Source of the DNA: a virus
Direction: 5' to 3' (one strand)
IMG/VR virus record: IMGVR_UViG_3300030430_005214
Span: 26,853 to 90,852 of that record
DNA length: 64,000 nucleotides
Positions within the stretch are counted from its first letter, which is position 1. Each line of letters opens with the position of its first letter. Positions 45,600 to 54,209 of the stretch are shown here, one piece after another. Position numbers and translations under genes: made by a program. A model generated the notes under the pieces. It was not told the DNA's origin, did not search any database, and saw nothing but the letters and a program-made list of their open reading frames with translations.

Positions 45600-47215
45600 A
45601 TTCTTTTATATGGTTTTTTATTTCTGATTTGAACAGCTAACTCAGATTGTTTTTTAGCTTTTATTTTATCAACACTTAATGGATTTTGTCTATTGTAAAC
45701 ATAAAGCACTTCAGGTATATAAACAGACCTTTCAGCTGACATTTCTAGTAGTGGAAGCATTATCGCCTGATCATAGGTCATTTCAAAATACTTACCATCG
45801 TTCTTAAGATCAGTATGATCTAATTTTTTCCACAGGTGATATTTAAAACTTCTTAGATGTGAAGCTCGCCAGACATCTTTTCTAAATGCATTATTCTTAA
45901 CAACCTCGGCTGGGTATTGTGAGGGTTCTACTCCTTTTTGGCCATTTGTGCTATAGACATAGCTCCCATAAGTTAAAAAGACATTTCTTTTGTACTCTTT
46001 GTTTAATTTTGACAACACTGCCGAAGATGACAACCAATCATCACCATCCATCAATATTATAACATCATCATCTTTTAAATCTTTTTTGCCTAGAACGTGA
46101 GCTATGTTACCCAACGCATATTTTTTATCTTTGTTTTCTATTAGTTCAAATCGATCGTCGCTTTTTATTAGTTTTTTAATTTTCTCACAAGAGTTATCGG
46201 TAGACATGTCATCTACTAAGTAACATTTAAAATTTGAATATTTCTGTCTAACAATGCTTTTAACACATTTCTCTATCCACTCTGCGCAGTTGTAAAACGG
46301 AACCACAAAAATAAATCTATTTTTTTCTTTAATATTTTTATTAACGACCGGCAGTGATAAATTTTTACTCGCTAGCAGCTCTACTTCATCCCAAAATATT
46401 TTAGTCCTTTGTTTAAGATGATTTAGTGTTGTTTCTCTTGTTTGAAACCATGGCTCATGTCTATGCTGAACATTGTCATTTAATATTAATTCGCAGTCTA
46501 AAAGTTTTGCCTCTATAGTCATTCTAGGGCAAGTGTCACCAGCTTTGGGAAAAAATATAATGCCTTTTGATTTTGCTAATTTTTTTAGTGTTTCTTTGTG
46601 AGTTAAGTTCCAGATCAATTCATATTTTAATTTTTTTTCATCTGCGAACTTAATTGCATCATCGACACCTTTTATCCATGAAGGAGAGTTTAGAATAAGA
46701 TACGTATCGTTTTTATTTTTTGTATCTAAAGATAATATATAATTTAATTTTTTATTCGAAAAAACAGAATTTAGTACCTTGTTGTTTTTGTCATCTAAAA
46801 ATGGAAATTTGCTTTGATAATGTAAAAGTTGATTTTTACTCATCCACCAAGTCATTTTTGAATTATTTAAAAATATTGAAACCAGCTTTCCGTGACGCTT
46901 TGTTTCACAATCACATTTGCCTTCGCTTAATTTATGTTTACCTGGAGAGCGATATTTACAATACTTGTAATCATACTCTAATATAAAGTAGTCCAAATTT
47001 TTTGCAGCATACAATAAAGCCTGTTCTGGAACATTAGAAAAATTACCAAAAATCCAAACCGCAGAGGTATTGTTTTTCATGTAATTTAATAATCTAGGAT
47101 CAGAGGATAAAATTTTATTGCAAGGAAAGTAAGAATCAACTATAATTGCTTCTGTTGTTAGTTCGGCGCCGCCTTCATACTGCTGCGCAAACATATCGGC
47201 CACAAAAAAAATCAT
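45596..47215 (-). CDS. two-domain glycosyltransferase: N-terminal GT-B-like part plus C-terminal GT2 (539 aa)
   Basis: Residues about 1-285 are GT-B-like (FFVADMFAQQYEGGAELT start; KGIIFFPKAGDTCPRMTIEA with a family-4-like donor loop). From about 293 a family-2 GT-A domain starts: FVVPFYNCAEWIEKCVKSI, YLVDDMSTDNSC, and VIILMDGDDWL, where DGDD is the metal-binding DxD. This fusion of two transferase folds could make two successive linkages. Cysteine-rich KCDCETKRHGK lies near 97-110. ATGA coupling joins it to the next gene. Confidence 0.75.
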   Translation of the reverse strand: MIFFVADMFAQQYEGGAELTTEAIIVDSYFPCNKILSSDPRLLNYMKNNTSAVWIFGNFSNVPEQALLYAAKNLDYFILEYDYKYCKYRSPGKHKLSEGKCDCETKRHGKLVSIFLNNSKMTWWMSKNQLLHYQSKFPFLDDKNNKVLNSVFSNKKLNYILSLDTKNKNDTYLILNSPSWIKGVDDAIKFADEKKLKYELIWNLTHKETLKKLAKSKGIIFFPKAGDTCPRMTIEAKLLDCELILNDNVQHRHEPWFQTRETTLNHLKQRTKIFWDEVELLASKNLSLPVVNKNIKEKNRFIFVVPFYNCAEWIEKCVKSIVRQKYSNFKCYLVDDMSTDNSCEKIKKLIKSDDRFELIENKDKKYALGNIAHVLGKKDLKDDDVIILMDGDDWLSSSAVLSKLNKEYKRNVFLTYGSYVYSTNGQKGVEPSQYPAEVVKNNAFRKDVWRASHLRSFKYHLWKKLDHTDLKNDGKYFEMTYDQAIMLPLLEMSAERSVYIPEVLYVYNRQNPLSVDKIKAKKQSELAVQIRNKKPYKRI

Positions 47216-48471
47216 GCTAATTTAGCAAATAAATCATCAATTTCTTGGTCAGAGACAGTCTCTATAAAGTACTCGTTTATAATACTATTAAATTTTTCAT
47301 ATTGATATTCTTCTTGAAAATTTTTTAGTATCCACTGCTGGAGTTTTTTAGCTTGAGATTTAAACCTACCATAATCTTTGTATACTTGCCGCAGTTTCAT
47401 TTTGTATGAGCCTTGCTGTGGATCCGCCCAAGCAGAATCTTTTTCTATAACACCTTTCCAGGCAACACCCTCCGGTATTTGATTTATATCATAATCAACT
47501 TTAGCAAAGTGAGCCTTAAGAGTTTTCTTTCCTTTTTTATTTTTTGTTGGCTTGTAAAGAAAATCTAAGTGCCCAGACCAATCAGTCGCAATCACTGGTA
47601 ATCCAGAATAGGCCGCCTCAAATAACGGCAATCCAAACCCTTCTCCATGAGTTAGACTTACTAATGCGTTAATTGATTTATCTCTGTATAGCGAATGCAT
47701 CTCTTGATCAGTTAAGTCTCCGTGAAGTAAATATATCTTGCACTTTCTATCATCATATTTTTTTACAAATCTTTTCAACTCCTTATCTAAAAAGCTGCGA
47801 TCCATAACCGATCCACCTTTTAAAAATGTTTTTATGACCAGGCCAACATTTGGGTTGTCAAAAAATTCTTCAACAAACCACTTCACTGTTGCTTTCATAT
47901 TTTTTCTTGGTCCCCATTGAGCCACAGACAAAAAATTAAACTCAGTAGGTAGATTTAAATTTAAGTCTGGTAAGTCGTCAAAAGTTTTAACGGGGTAATG
48001 AACAATGTCTATATCTTTTGTACATTGTAAGGTGCCTCTCTGTCCTGTTTTCTGGTCAATCCCTTCATAAACTGTTTTTAAAAATGTATCACGAGAGTGT
48101 TTAGATATTGTAACAACTTTATCCATCATATTGGCTTTTTCAATCCAAATTGGAGATACTTTTGTGGTTTCTATACCTGCTGTGACGCCTATGTTAATGG
48201 GAGCCATTTTTTCCCACTCGTTAGGAATAGTTACTTGAACAGACATATCAAATTGACCTTTAGCTTGTATATGAATGGCTGTTTTTTTAATTATTTCATC
48301 AAGCCAAGTCCTCTCTTCGTTGTTTTCCCAAATCCAACTTGATTTGCCCCAGTTGACGGGCAATAAGTAAACATCTAAGTTTTCTACTTCTCTTAAGGCG
48401 CGCAAAATAAAACGACAATGTTCACCATACCCTGTTCTAGTTAGGGCCGGTCCTCTAACCAACACTTTCAT
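47212..48471 (-). CDS. GT-B glycosyltransferase, family 4 (419 aa)
   Basis: Start chosen at ATG 48471 (MKVLVRGPALTRTGYGEHCR), with AAGGAGG 7 bases upstream and TAATG overlap with the previous stop; the longer frame from 48495 has no better site. Donor-side motif LTHGEGFGLPLFEAAYSGLP carries the E-x7-E signature, with VIATDWSG after it. The first 100 residues (VTIPNEWEKMAPINIGVTAG) fit the acceptor domain. Member of the 48-49.8 kb transferase pair. Confidence 0.85.
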   Translation of the reverse strand: MKVLVRGPALTRTGYGEHCRFILRALREVENLDVYLLPVNWGKSSWIWENNEERTWLDEIIKKTAIHIQAKGQFDMSVQVTIPNEWEKMAPINIGVTAGIETTKVSPIWIEKANMMDKVVTISKHSRDTFLKTVYEGIDQKTGQRGTLQCTKDIDIVHYPVKTFDDLPDLNLNLPTEFNFLSVAQWGPRKNMKATVKWFVEEFFDNPNVGLVIKTFLKGGSVMDRSFLDKELKRFVKKYDDRKCKIYLLHGDLTDQEMHSLYRDKSINALVSLTHGEGFGLPLFEAAYSGLPVIATDWSGHLDFLYKPTKNKKGKKTLKAHFAKVDYDINQIPEGVAWKGVIEKDSAWADPQQGSYKMKLRQVYKDYGRFKSQAKKLQQWILKNFQEEYQYEKFNSIINEYFIETVSDQEIDDLFAKLA

Positions 48472-49754
48472 TACGCTACCTCCTTGATAACCCATCTATT
48501 ATCATGCTTTCTCGTATCCCAAGAGCCCTCTCGCTCGTGAATTTCTAAAAATGTATCGACCCAGGTTTTACAGAAATTGTCAAAATTATAATTTTTCATA
48601 ACATGATTTCTACCGTCTAGACCCATCTTTAATCTTTCTTCTTTTGTCATATTATAGATTTTTTCCATTGCAGCTACAACGTCATCTCCATTTAATCTAT
48701 CCTCATAGATCCATGGAATTTGTTGCGAACCAATTATAGCCTTTGAAGATGGGTATACCGGAACACCAAAAGTCTTATCTCCGTCAACTACTTGTTCTTG
48801 TAATCCGCCTGTCATATTAACAATAATTGGCGTGCCACAAGAAAGGGATTCAAGAGTTGCTAAACCAAAACCCTCGGCATCAGAAATATTAATTGTGCAA
48901 TCAGCTATATTGTATATCATTGCTAATCTTTGTAAATCCACTTTTTCTTGACTAAATAAAACCTGACCGTCCTGTAGATCTAAATGCTCTACGATTGCCG
49001 CGAGGTCTTGCCCGTTTGGATCATTAACTGCCGTATGCATAATTAAGCACGCTTTGTCTCGGCCAACTTTATTTAAAAATTCATTAAACCAAAAAATAAG
49101 AGAGCCTGATTGTTTTCTTCTTGCGTTTCTATTGTTCCAAAAGAAAATAAATTTATCTGGATCATAAAAATCACCAAAAACGGCTTTTTTAAATTCTTCT
49201 ACATTTTCTTTATCTTGTTTTGTTTCAATCACTATCGGTTTAAAAACGTCACTATTAACAGCATGTGGAATATACTGAGATGTAACATCCGGTGCTACAG
49301 TTTTTACAATATCGTCAGTAACTTTTGATATTGTAGCAACAAAATCATTTGATTCATAGAATTGTTTATTGTAGGTAGGATAGGGATAATTATCCCAAAC
49401 ATGATAATAAACCATAGGCATAAGAGATCTAATTTCATTCTCCATTTCCCAAAGCCAATGCCAAAAGCGGGGGTCTGTCATAAACCATAGGACATCTGGT
49501 TTTTCTTGCCTGATCAGCGAACGGACCATTTCTTGATTTCCATATCCATCTACAGGATACATAACCCAATCATCTCCATATTGTTGTGTTTTGATTGGAT
49601 CGTAATTTGGGTGTTTGATCGCACCGCCAAATGAACGAATTTGGAACTTACCAGTTTTTAATAACGCTTCACAAATATACCTAGTTTGAGTTCCAACGCC
49701 ACTAGGACTAAGAGGCATATCACTAAGAGTGAAGACCTTAATTTTTTTATCCAT
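48471..49754 (-). CDS. GT-B glycosyltransferase, family 4 (427 aa)
   Basis: Begins IKVFTLSDMPLSPSGVGTQT, a typical GT4 start, with ISDAEGFGLATLESLSCGTP carrying the E-x7-E donor motif and FFWNNRNARRKQSGSLI, a nucleotide-binding segment. Length and motifs agree with GT4 enzymes that extend cell-surface polysaccharides. It is the first gene of the glycan island on the reading strand and shares TAATG coupling with the next transferase. Acceptor and sugar cannot be told. Confidence 0.85.
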   Translation of the reverse strand: MDKKIKVFTLSDMPLSPSGVGTQTRYICEALLKTGKFQIRSFGGAIKHPNYDPIKTQQYGDDWVMYPVDGYGNQEMVRSLIRQEKPDVLWFMTDPRFWHWLWEMENEIRSLMPMVYYHVWDNYPYPTYNKQFYESNDFVATISKVTDDIVKTVAPDVTSQYIPHAVNSDVFKPIVIETKQDKENVEEFKKAVFGDFYDPDKFIFFWNNRNARRKQSGSLIFWFNEFLNKVGRDKACLIMHTAVNDPNGQDLAAIVEHLDLQDGQVLFSQEKVDLQRLAMIYNIADCTINISDAEGFGLATLESLSCGTPIIVNMTGGLQEQVVDGDKTFGVPVYPSSKAIIGSQQIPWIYEDRLNGDDVVAAMEKIYNMTKEERLKMGLDGRNHVMKNYNFDNFCKTWVDTFLEIHEREGSWDTRKHDNRWVIKEVA

Positions 49755-49761
49755 TTAAACC

Positions 49762-50568
49762 TCATGAACAATGCTTTGTTTTATAATATTCACACACGCC
49801 ATACTTCCCATAGCAAGAAAGTCTATTTTTGACGTGGTTGCATTTATTGATATTATACACGGCCTTGTTCAATAATTTAAGAGCATTACCTATTTTCTTT
49901 TCGCCATTGGAAACTTTAAATATCTCGACGTTATTTTTATTTGCGGTTCTTTTTAAGAGGGCGAAGTGAGTAGTTATATCTTTATAATCTTTATTATGTT
50001 TTTTAGCCCAAAAGTGCTTATATAGACTTAACTGATATGTAATCATTTTATCTGTCTTTTTTCGACTATCCCAGCCCCAAGAGCATGTCTTCCAATCAAT
50101 AACATGAAACTTTTTAGTGTCTGGTGTGTAAATTACAAGATCAATAAAACCTTTAAAATTTTTATCAATTTTTATATTTTCGATGCTTTCATAAATTTCC
50201 TCTTCTACAGAAACCATTTCAAAAATGCCAAAATATTTTTTAAGTGCCGGCAAGACAAACTGTGTAAGATGTTTCCCCTGTTGTCTCATAGAGGTTAAAA
50301 GATCTGCGGAAAACTCGATATCAGGAGTGGCCGCTTTTATTTTTTGTAAGTTTTGTACAAATTCTGTTTCAAAAATAAGTTCTAAACCTTCAGATTTTTT
50401 ATTTTGATCATAATCTTGTACTACGATCTCGCAAACCGTATGAAGTGCAGATCCAAAAGCGGTGTGCTCGTTGCCTTTAAACTGCTTTATCTTATCAATA
50501 TAGTTTAGTTTATGCTTCCAAGCACAAGTGTTCCACTCTTTAAGTTCGGAGTAGGATATGTGAGACAT
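49762..50568 (-). CDS. PD-(D/E)XK nuclease, RecB/Cas4-like (268 aa)
   Basis: Starts SHISYSELKEWNTCAWKHKL with a conserved Cys, then FGSALHTVCE, the core KGFIDLVIYTPD with a D, and HVIDWKTCSWG (the D-x-K). The C-terminus holds three more Cys (SCYGKYGVCEYYKTKHC), giving the 1+3 pattern of an Fe-S cluster in RecB/Cas4-type exonucleases. Such enzymes resect DNA ends in repair or recombination-based replication. T4-like marine phages often carry one near PhoH, as here. Confidence 0.75.
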   Translation of the reverse strand: MSHISYSELKEWNTCAWKHKLNYIDKIKQFKGNEHTAFGSALHTVCEIVVQDYDQNKKSEGLELIFETEFVQNLQKIKAATPDIEFSADLLTSMRQQGKHLTQFVLPALKKYFGIFEMVSVEEEIYESIENIKIDKNFKGFIDLVIYTPDTKKFHVIDWKTCSWGWDSRKKTDKMITYQLSLYKHFWAKKHNKDYKDITTHFALLKRTANKNNVEIFKVSNGEKKIGNALKLLNKAVYNINKCNHVKNRLSCYGKYGVCEYYKTKHCS

Positions 50569-50991
50569 CTATTCCTCTGTTTTTTTCTTTCTGGGCGCCC
50601 TCTTTTTCTTTGGCTTAGGTTTTACTTCTGTTTTTTTAAGACCATAAGGCAATTTTTTAGTGGGCGGCGAAGCTGCTTCTTTATCTTCTTTAATTGTAGA
50701 CTTAGCTTCTATTTTTGTTTCTTCTATTATAACATTTTTTTTAATATTGTCAATAGATGTTTTGTTTTTGATCTCGAATATCCATTCACCACATAAATTA
50801 ATCGTATGATTCATTAAATCATGAGTGGGTTTAGATACTAGCGATATATTTTCTTTCAAATCATATTCTTCTCTAATGTATCTAAACGCATCTAAAGTCG
50901 TAAAAACTTTTACGCTTTCTGTTTTTTTTCTGGGCTGCAAATTTACTTTTAAGTAATATTTATCATCTTTTTTTTCACTAGTTAAATTCAT
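50569..50991 (-). CDS. Lys-rich small protein, unknown (140 aa)
   Basis: N-terminal half is a mixed alpha/beta unit (YYLKVNLQPRKKTESVKVFTT); a central domain reaches about residue 85; from there to the end it is a low-complexity basic tail with PKPKKKRAPRKKK. The tail suggests nucleic acid binding. The gene abuts the nuclease start (one base) and has GGAG before ATG, so it might be a nuclease accessory, but nothing proves this. Confidence 0.55.
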   Translation of the reverse strand: MNLTSEKKDDKYYLKVNLQPRKKTESVKVFTTLDAFRYIREEYDLKENISLVSKPTHDLMNHTINLCGEWIFEIKNKTSIDNIKKNVIIEETKIEAKSTIKEDKEAASPPTKKLPYGLKKTEVKPKPKKKRAPRKKKTEE

Positions 50992-50999
50992 TTTATCTC

Positions 51000-51689
51000 C
51001 TACATCTCAAAAATAGATTCTATTTTTTGATATAGCACTGGGCTAATTTCTTTTAATTTGCCTCTACTACCCAATAAATAGTTTTCAAAACCATTTGCCC
51101 AATATTCTCTTAAGGCTGTAATAGCATATGGCGAATAAAACAATTCAGAAGATACTCCTCTTAGTGTATTATAACCTATATTTCTGTATAGGTGTTGATC
51201 AAATTTATAATCGTATTCTGGTTTAGCATACGCATCTAAATCATATTGTTTGTCACCTAACATATAATATAAGTGTTTTCTTTTTGCCACAAATTCACGT
51301 TCCAAGCGACCATCTCCGTATATTTTATCTTCATGTTTTTCTTCAACAGCGTGAGCAAGCTCATGAAATATATCATCTAATAAATCTCTTTCATTATCTT
51401 GATCTGGAGATAAATATATGGCACCGTCTTTATACATAGCATTGTATTCACGACCATCTTTAAAAAAGTCCTCAACATATCCGACAAAAAAACCATCAAC
51501 ATTATCAAAAAAATATTCTGGTGTTTCGGCTTCTATTTTTGTTTTAATAAAATTTAAATTTATATCATTTTCAAATGGTTGCGCAAATATGAACGGCTTA
51601 TCATAAATTTTATATTGTTTAAATTTTTTTTTACTTTTATGCGCGTTATCAACTATGTACTTCACTTTTATTTTCCACGCTATCAGCAT
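51000..51689 (-). CDS. putative zinc metallopeptidase-like protein with HELAH (229 aa)
   Basis: LLDDIFHELAHAVEEKHED contains HExxH (zinc binding plus catalytic Glu), followed by FVAKRKHLYYMLG as possible third-ligand region. No signal peptide. ATG 51689 has AAGGA 7 bases upstream and overlaps the previous gene's end by 41 bases; a GTG at 51665 also gives a good frame. It could be a peptidase, perhaps virion-linked, or a non-peptidase metalloprotein; the substrate is unknown. Confidence 0.55.
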   Translation of the reverse strand: MLIAWKIKVKYIVDNAHKSKKKFKQYKIYDKPFIFAQPFENDINLNFIKTKIEAETPEYFFDNVDGFFVGYVEDFFKDGREYNAMYKDGAIYLSPDQDNERDLLDDIFHELAHAVEEKHEDKIYGDGRLEREFVAKRKHLYYMLGDKQYDLDAYAKPEYDYKFDQHLYRNIGYNTLRGVSSELFYSPYAITALREYWANGFENYLLGSRGKLKEISPVLYQKIESIFEM

Positions 51690-51909
51690 CAGCTAATCCT
51701 TGCCTATATCCGCGAATAAAATTTTCTTCTGCCAATGGAATTAAAAATTCAGGGAATTCCTGGGCCATTACTTGAATGATCATTTCCACGTTCACCTCAT
51801 CATTTTCAGGTTGAACTTTATCTCCAACGTAGTTAACTAACCATTTTTTCATTTCGTTGACAGGTTCTACTTTTTTAAATAGGTCCGGATTTTCAGTATC
51901 AATTGACAT
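51649..51909 (-). CDS. small acidic protein of unknown function (86 aa)
   Basis: Acidic helical protein (NEMKKWLVNYVGDK, then VEMIIQVMAQEFPEFLIPLA and FIRGYRQGLADAD). AAAGGAG is upstream of the ATG. It follows PhoH by 46 bases and overlaps the metallopeptidase. No domain recognised; size and position fit a conserved T4-like phage accessory protein. Confidence 0.55.
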   Translation of the reverse strand: MSIDTENPDLFKKVEPVNEMKKWLVNYVGDKVQPENDEVNVEMIIQVMAQEFPEFLIPLAEENFIRGYRQGLADADSVENKSEVHS

Positions 51910-51955
51910 AACAACTCCTTTGTTTTATAGAAATATATCATAATTAGTGAATAAT

Positions 51956-53269
51956 TTAAAGAATTTTAGACGCTATTGTGGCCACCTTTGACCTTTCTCC
52001 CTTTCTAAGCGTTACGTGCCCAGAAATTTCGAAAGTTTTGAATTTTTCAACAGCATGAGTTAGACCGTTAGACGTCTCATCTAAATATACATTATCAATT
52101 TGTTCAATATCACCAGTTAAAACTATTTTTGTCCCCTCACCAACTCTAGTTAAAATTGTTTTTAGCTCATGAGCAGTTAGGTTTTGTGCTTCATCTATAA
52201 TGATAAAAGCATTAGCTATTGATCTACCTCTTATATAAGTTAAAGCCTCTACTTCTATTTTTCCTCGGTCCAAATATGTCTCTAGCGTAGCTTTATCATT
52301 TGCCATCAAATATTCTAAATTATCACGGATAGGAGCAACCCAAGGTGACATTTTTTCTTCCATCGTTCCTGGTAAAAACCCAATATCTCTACCCATTGGT
52401 TGAATTGGCCTAGACACCACGAGCCGGCTATACGTCTCTTTTTCTACAACTTGGCTAAGGCCGGCCGCTATTGCCATTAAGGTTTTACCACAACCAGCCT
52501 TACCCACTAACGTTACTACATTTACTTTTGGGTCTTCTAATAAATCCATAGCGAAAATCTGCTCTTTGTTTCTAGATTTTAAACCCCAAAGTCTTTTTTT
52601 ATTGCCGGGATTGAGCAATTTTAGGGGCTTCTCGTGCGATTCAAATTTTCCGAGAGCAGTCTTTTTTTCATTTTGATTTGATATCAACATTAAAAACTGA
52701 TTTGGATTTAATTGTAGTTCTTCTTCCTCAATATAAACTTCTTCTCCAGAATAAAATCTGTCAAGAACAGGTTCATCAACCAAGTGGGTAATGAAGCCAG
52801 TATAGATATTATCTGTGTCCTTTATAACTTGATCTGAATTGTAATCCTCTGTCGGGAGCCCCAAAGAGTCACACTTAACACGCATGTTAATATCTCGTGT
52901 AACCACGATTACTTTTCTTTTTGGGTTTTCATTTTTCTGGTTTAATGCAACGCTAATAATCTCATTATCAGGCACAGAAAGATCTAAATCATCTGGTATG
53001 CCCTCACGTTTGACCATTTTCACGCATATTATGCCTTTACCCTTATCTATTCTCACACCTTTAGACAAGCTACCTTTCTCTCGGAGAGCATCAAGATTGC
53101 GTATAAGCGTTCTTGCATTTGTGCCTGCTCCATCTTGTCGTTTTTTGTTATTATCTATCTCTTCTAAAACTTTTAAAGGAAGGACTATATCATTAGTACC
53201 ATAGGATCGAATACAATTTGCGTCCGTTAAACAGACGCTAGTATCAAGAATATAAATTTTTTTAGCCAT
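51956..53269 (-). CDS. phoH: PhoH-family ATPase with N-terminal PIN domain (437 aa)
   Basis: Residues 1-150 form a PIN-type ribonuclease domain (YILDTSVCLTD with D9, VLEEID, PDNEIISVAL with D101, VVTRDINMRV with D126). Then GKAGCGKT at 256-263 (Walker A), IIIDEAQ at 356-362 (Walker B) and VLTGDIEQ. This PIN-PhoH layout (PhoH2 type) is known as an RNA helicase/ribonuclease. PhoH genes are common in marine phages. The role is uncertain; RNA turnover is more likely than a phosphate-starvation role. The start has AAAGTGAG just upstream. Confidence 0.9.
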   Translation of the reverse strand: MAKKIYILDTSVCLTDANCIRSYGTNDIVLPLKVLEEIDNNKKRQDGAGTNARTLIRNLDALREKGSLSKGVRIDKGKGIICVKMVKREGIPDDLDLSVPDNEIISVALNQKNENPKRKVIVVTRDINMRVKCDSLGLPTEDYNSDQVIKDTDNIYTGFITHLVDEPVLDRFYSGEEVYIEEEELQLNPNQFLMLISNQNEKKTALGKFESHEKPLKLLNPGNKKRLWGLKSRNKEQIFAMDLLEDPKVNVVTLVGKAGCGKTLMAIAAGLSQVVEKETYSRLVVSRPIQPMGRDIGFLPGTMEEKMSPWVAPIRDNLEYLMANDKATLETYLDRGKIEVEALTYIRGRSIANAFIIIDEAQNLTAHELKTILTRVGEGTKIVLTGDIEQIDNVYLDETSNGLTHAVEKFKTFEISGHVTLRKGERSKVATIASKIL

Positions 53270-53323
53270 GTTTACTCACTTTGTTAAACACTTGATCTTC
53301 TTCGTTAAAATCTTCTTTTCGAG

Positions 53324-53337
53324 TTAATTTAAATTAA
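53324..53337. repeat. perfect 14-bp palindrome, candidate operator
   Basis: TTAATTTAAATTAA reads the same on both strands. It lies 13 bases upstream of the TATAAATA box at 53350, a position fitting a regulator-binding site. All-A/T composition means chance is not excluded. Confidence 0.35.
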
Positions 53338-53349
53338 AGAAGCAGTCAC

Positions 53350-53357
53350 TATAAATA
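53350..53357 (+). promoter_or_regulatory. T4-type late promoter TATAAATA upstream of the plus-strand protease gene
   Basis: An exact TATAAATA at 53350-53357 lies 33 bases before the ATG at 53391 and 93 bases before the preferred ATG at 53451. It is flanked to form the palindrome CACTATAAATAGTG. The phage encodes a gp55-like sigma that reads this sequence in T4. In so AT-rich a genome the octamer also arises by chance (for instance inside a gene at 8557-8564). Confidence 0.5.
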
Positions 53358-53404
53358 GTGTTTTTGTTTATAAAAAAGGAGAAAAGGTGAATGGCATACT
53401 TATT

Positions 53405-53412
53405 TATTTATA
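53405..53412 (-). promoter_or_regulatory. possible minus-strand late promoter toward phoH
   Basis: TATAAATA reads on the minus strand here (TATTTATA on plus at 53405-53412), pointing to phoH, whose ATG is at 53269, giving a leader of about 130 bases. It would lie inside the protease frame if that began at 53391, one reason to prefer 53451. Confidence 0.3.
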
Positions 53413-53450
53413 TGAGAGTAAAAATCTCAGAGACATCGGAGGATAAAAAA

Positions 53451-54209
53451 ATGAGTAGGGTTATGGTTAGTACCCTCGCGTTCGTTATGCTGTTTACTTT
53501 CTCTTGCGGCACGATGAATTCAAGTGTAAAAAATGATTTTCCAAGAGAAGGATTTGCATTTATTAGTAAAACAGTTCAATTAAAAAGATGCTTTGGTAAA
53601 GATAACTGCGCCACGATGGATTTACGTTCATCGGGATCTGGTTATGTTGTTAAGCTTTCTGACAAAGGCGCGTACATAGTTACTGCCGCTCACGTTTGTG
53701 ATGGTGAAAAAGGTTTGTTGGAATCAGTTGAACAAACTATTCACATGAGAGTATCAACATTATCGTTAAAAAGATATGATGCTGTTGTTCTAAAAAAAGA
53801 TCAATCAATTGACGCTTGTTTACTTTTTGCAGAAGGTTTAACTGAAGGGGTTGAAGTTATACCTTTAGCAGCAAAACCTCCCAAGAGAGGTGAAAAAGTT
53901 TATAATATAGCTGCTCCTTTGGGTATGTTTGATTATGATATGGTTCCAGTTTTTGAAGGTAGGTATGCTGGTGAAGAAGATGGACAAGATGTTTATTCTT
54001 TAGCTGCTACTTTTGGATCTTCTGGCTCTATGATTTTAAATTCTAAAGGTGAGCTAGTAGGAATGGTTCATTCTGTTTTAGTAAAATTTAGAAATATTGC
54101 TATTTCTTCACCTTATGAAAAGCTAATGAATTTTATTAGAGACGGTCTTTCTGAGGTAGTATTGGCAGAATGGGCTTGTGTTGCCCCTGGTGAGTGTCTT
54201 AAGTATTAA
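53451..54209 (+). CDS. trypsin-like serine protease lipoprotein (252 aa)
   Basis: The only complete plus-strand gene. Signal peptide MSRVMVSTLAFVMLFTFSCG (lipobox-like, lipid Cys at C19). The trypsin-fold triad is visible: IVTAAHVCDG (H81), SIDACLLF (D121), and TFGSSGSM (S191). The S1-family shape is complete but small, with no prodomain. The preferred start has CGGAGG 8 bases upstream; an in-frame ATG at 53391, also with a ribosome site, would add 20 hydrophilic residues before the signal peptide, less likely. It lies on the opposite strand to nearly all others and has its own late-type promoter. A surface protease acting on host or competing-phage proteins is a plausible role. Confidence 0.8.
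   Translation: MSRVMVSTLAFVMLFTFSCGTMNSSVKNDFPREGFAFISKTVQLKRCFGKDNCATMDLRSSGSGYVVKLSDKGAYIVTAAHVCDGEKGLLESVEQTIHMRVSTLSLKRYDAVVLKKDQSIDACLLFAEGLTEGVEVIPLAAKPPKRGEKVYNIAAPLGMFDYDMVPVFEGRYAGEEDGQDVYSLAATFGSSGSMILNSKGELVGMVHSVLVKFRNIAISSPYEKLMNFIRDGLSEVVLAEWACVAPGECLKY

Larger units (their letters stand above)
53270..53450. promoter_or_regulatory. divergent regulatory region between phoH and the protease gene
   Basis: About 180 bases without a coding call. It holds a perfect 14-bp palindrome (53324-53337), a palindromic late-type promoter (53347-53360) and a minus-oriented TATAAATA further right (53405-53412). It is the only divergent gene pair in the window. No sigma-70 -35 box fits the plus promoter at 17 bp. 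A longer frame from ATG 53391 would put part of it inside the protease gene. Confidence 0.6.

Noticed and set aside
31630-49754. The glycan genes as host contamination or a host chromosome segment
   Set aside because: They run in the same strand and style of overlaps as the phage genes, with structural genes on one side and phage-type nuclease and PhoH on the other; similar sugar gene blocks occur in large marine phages such as P-SSM2.
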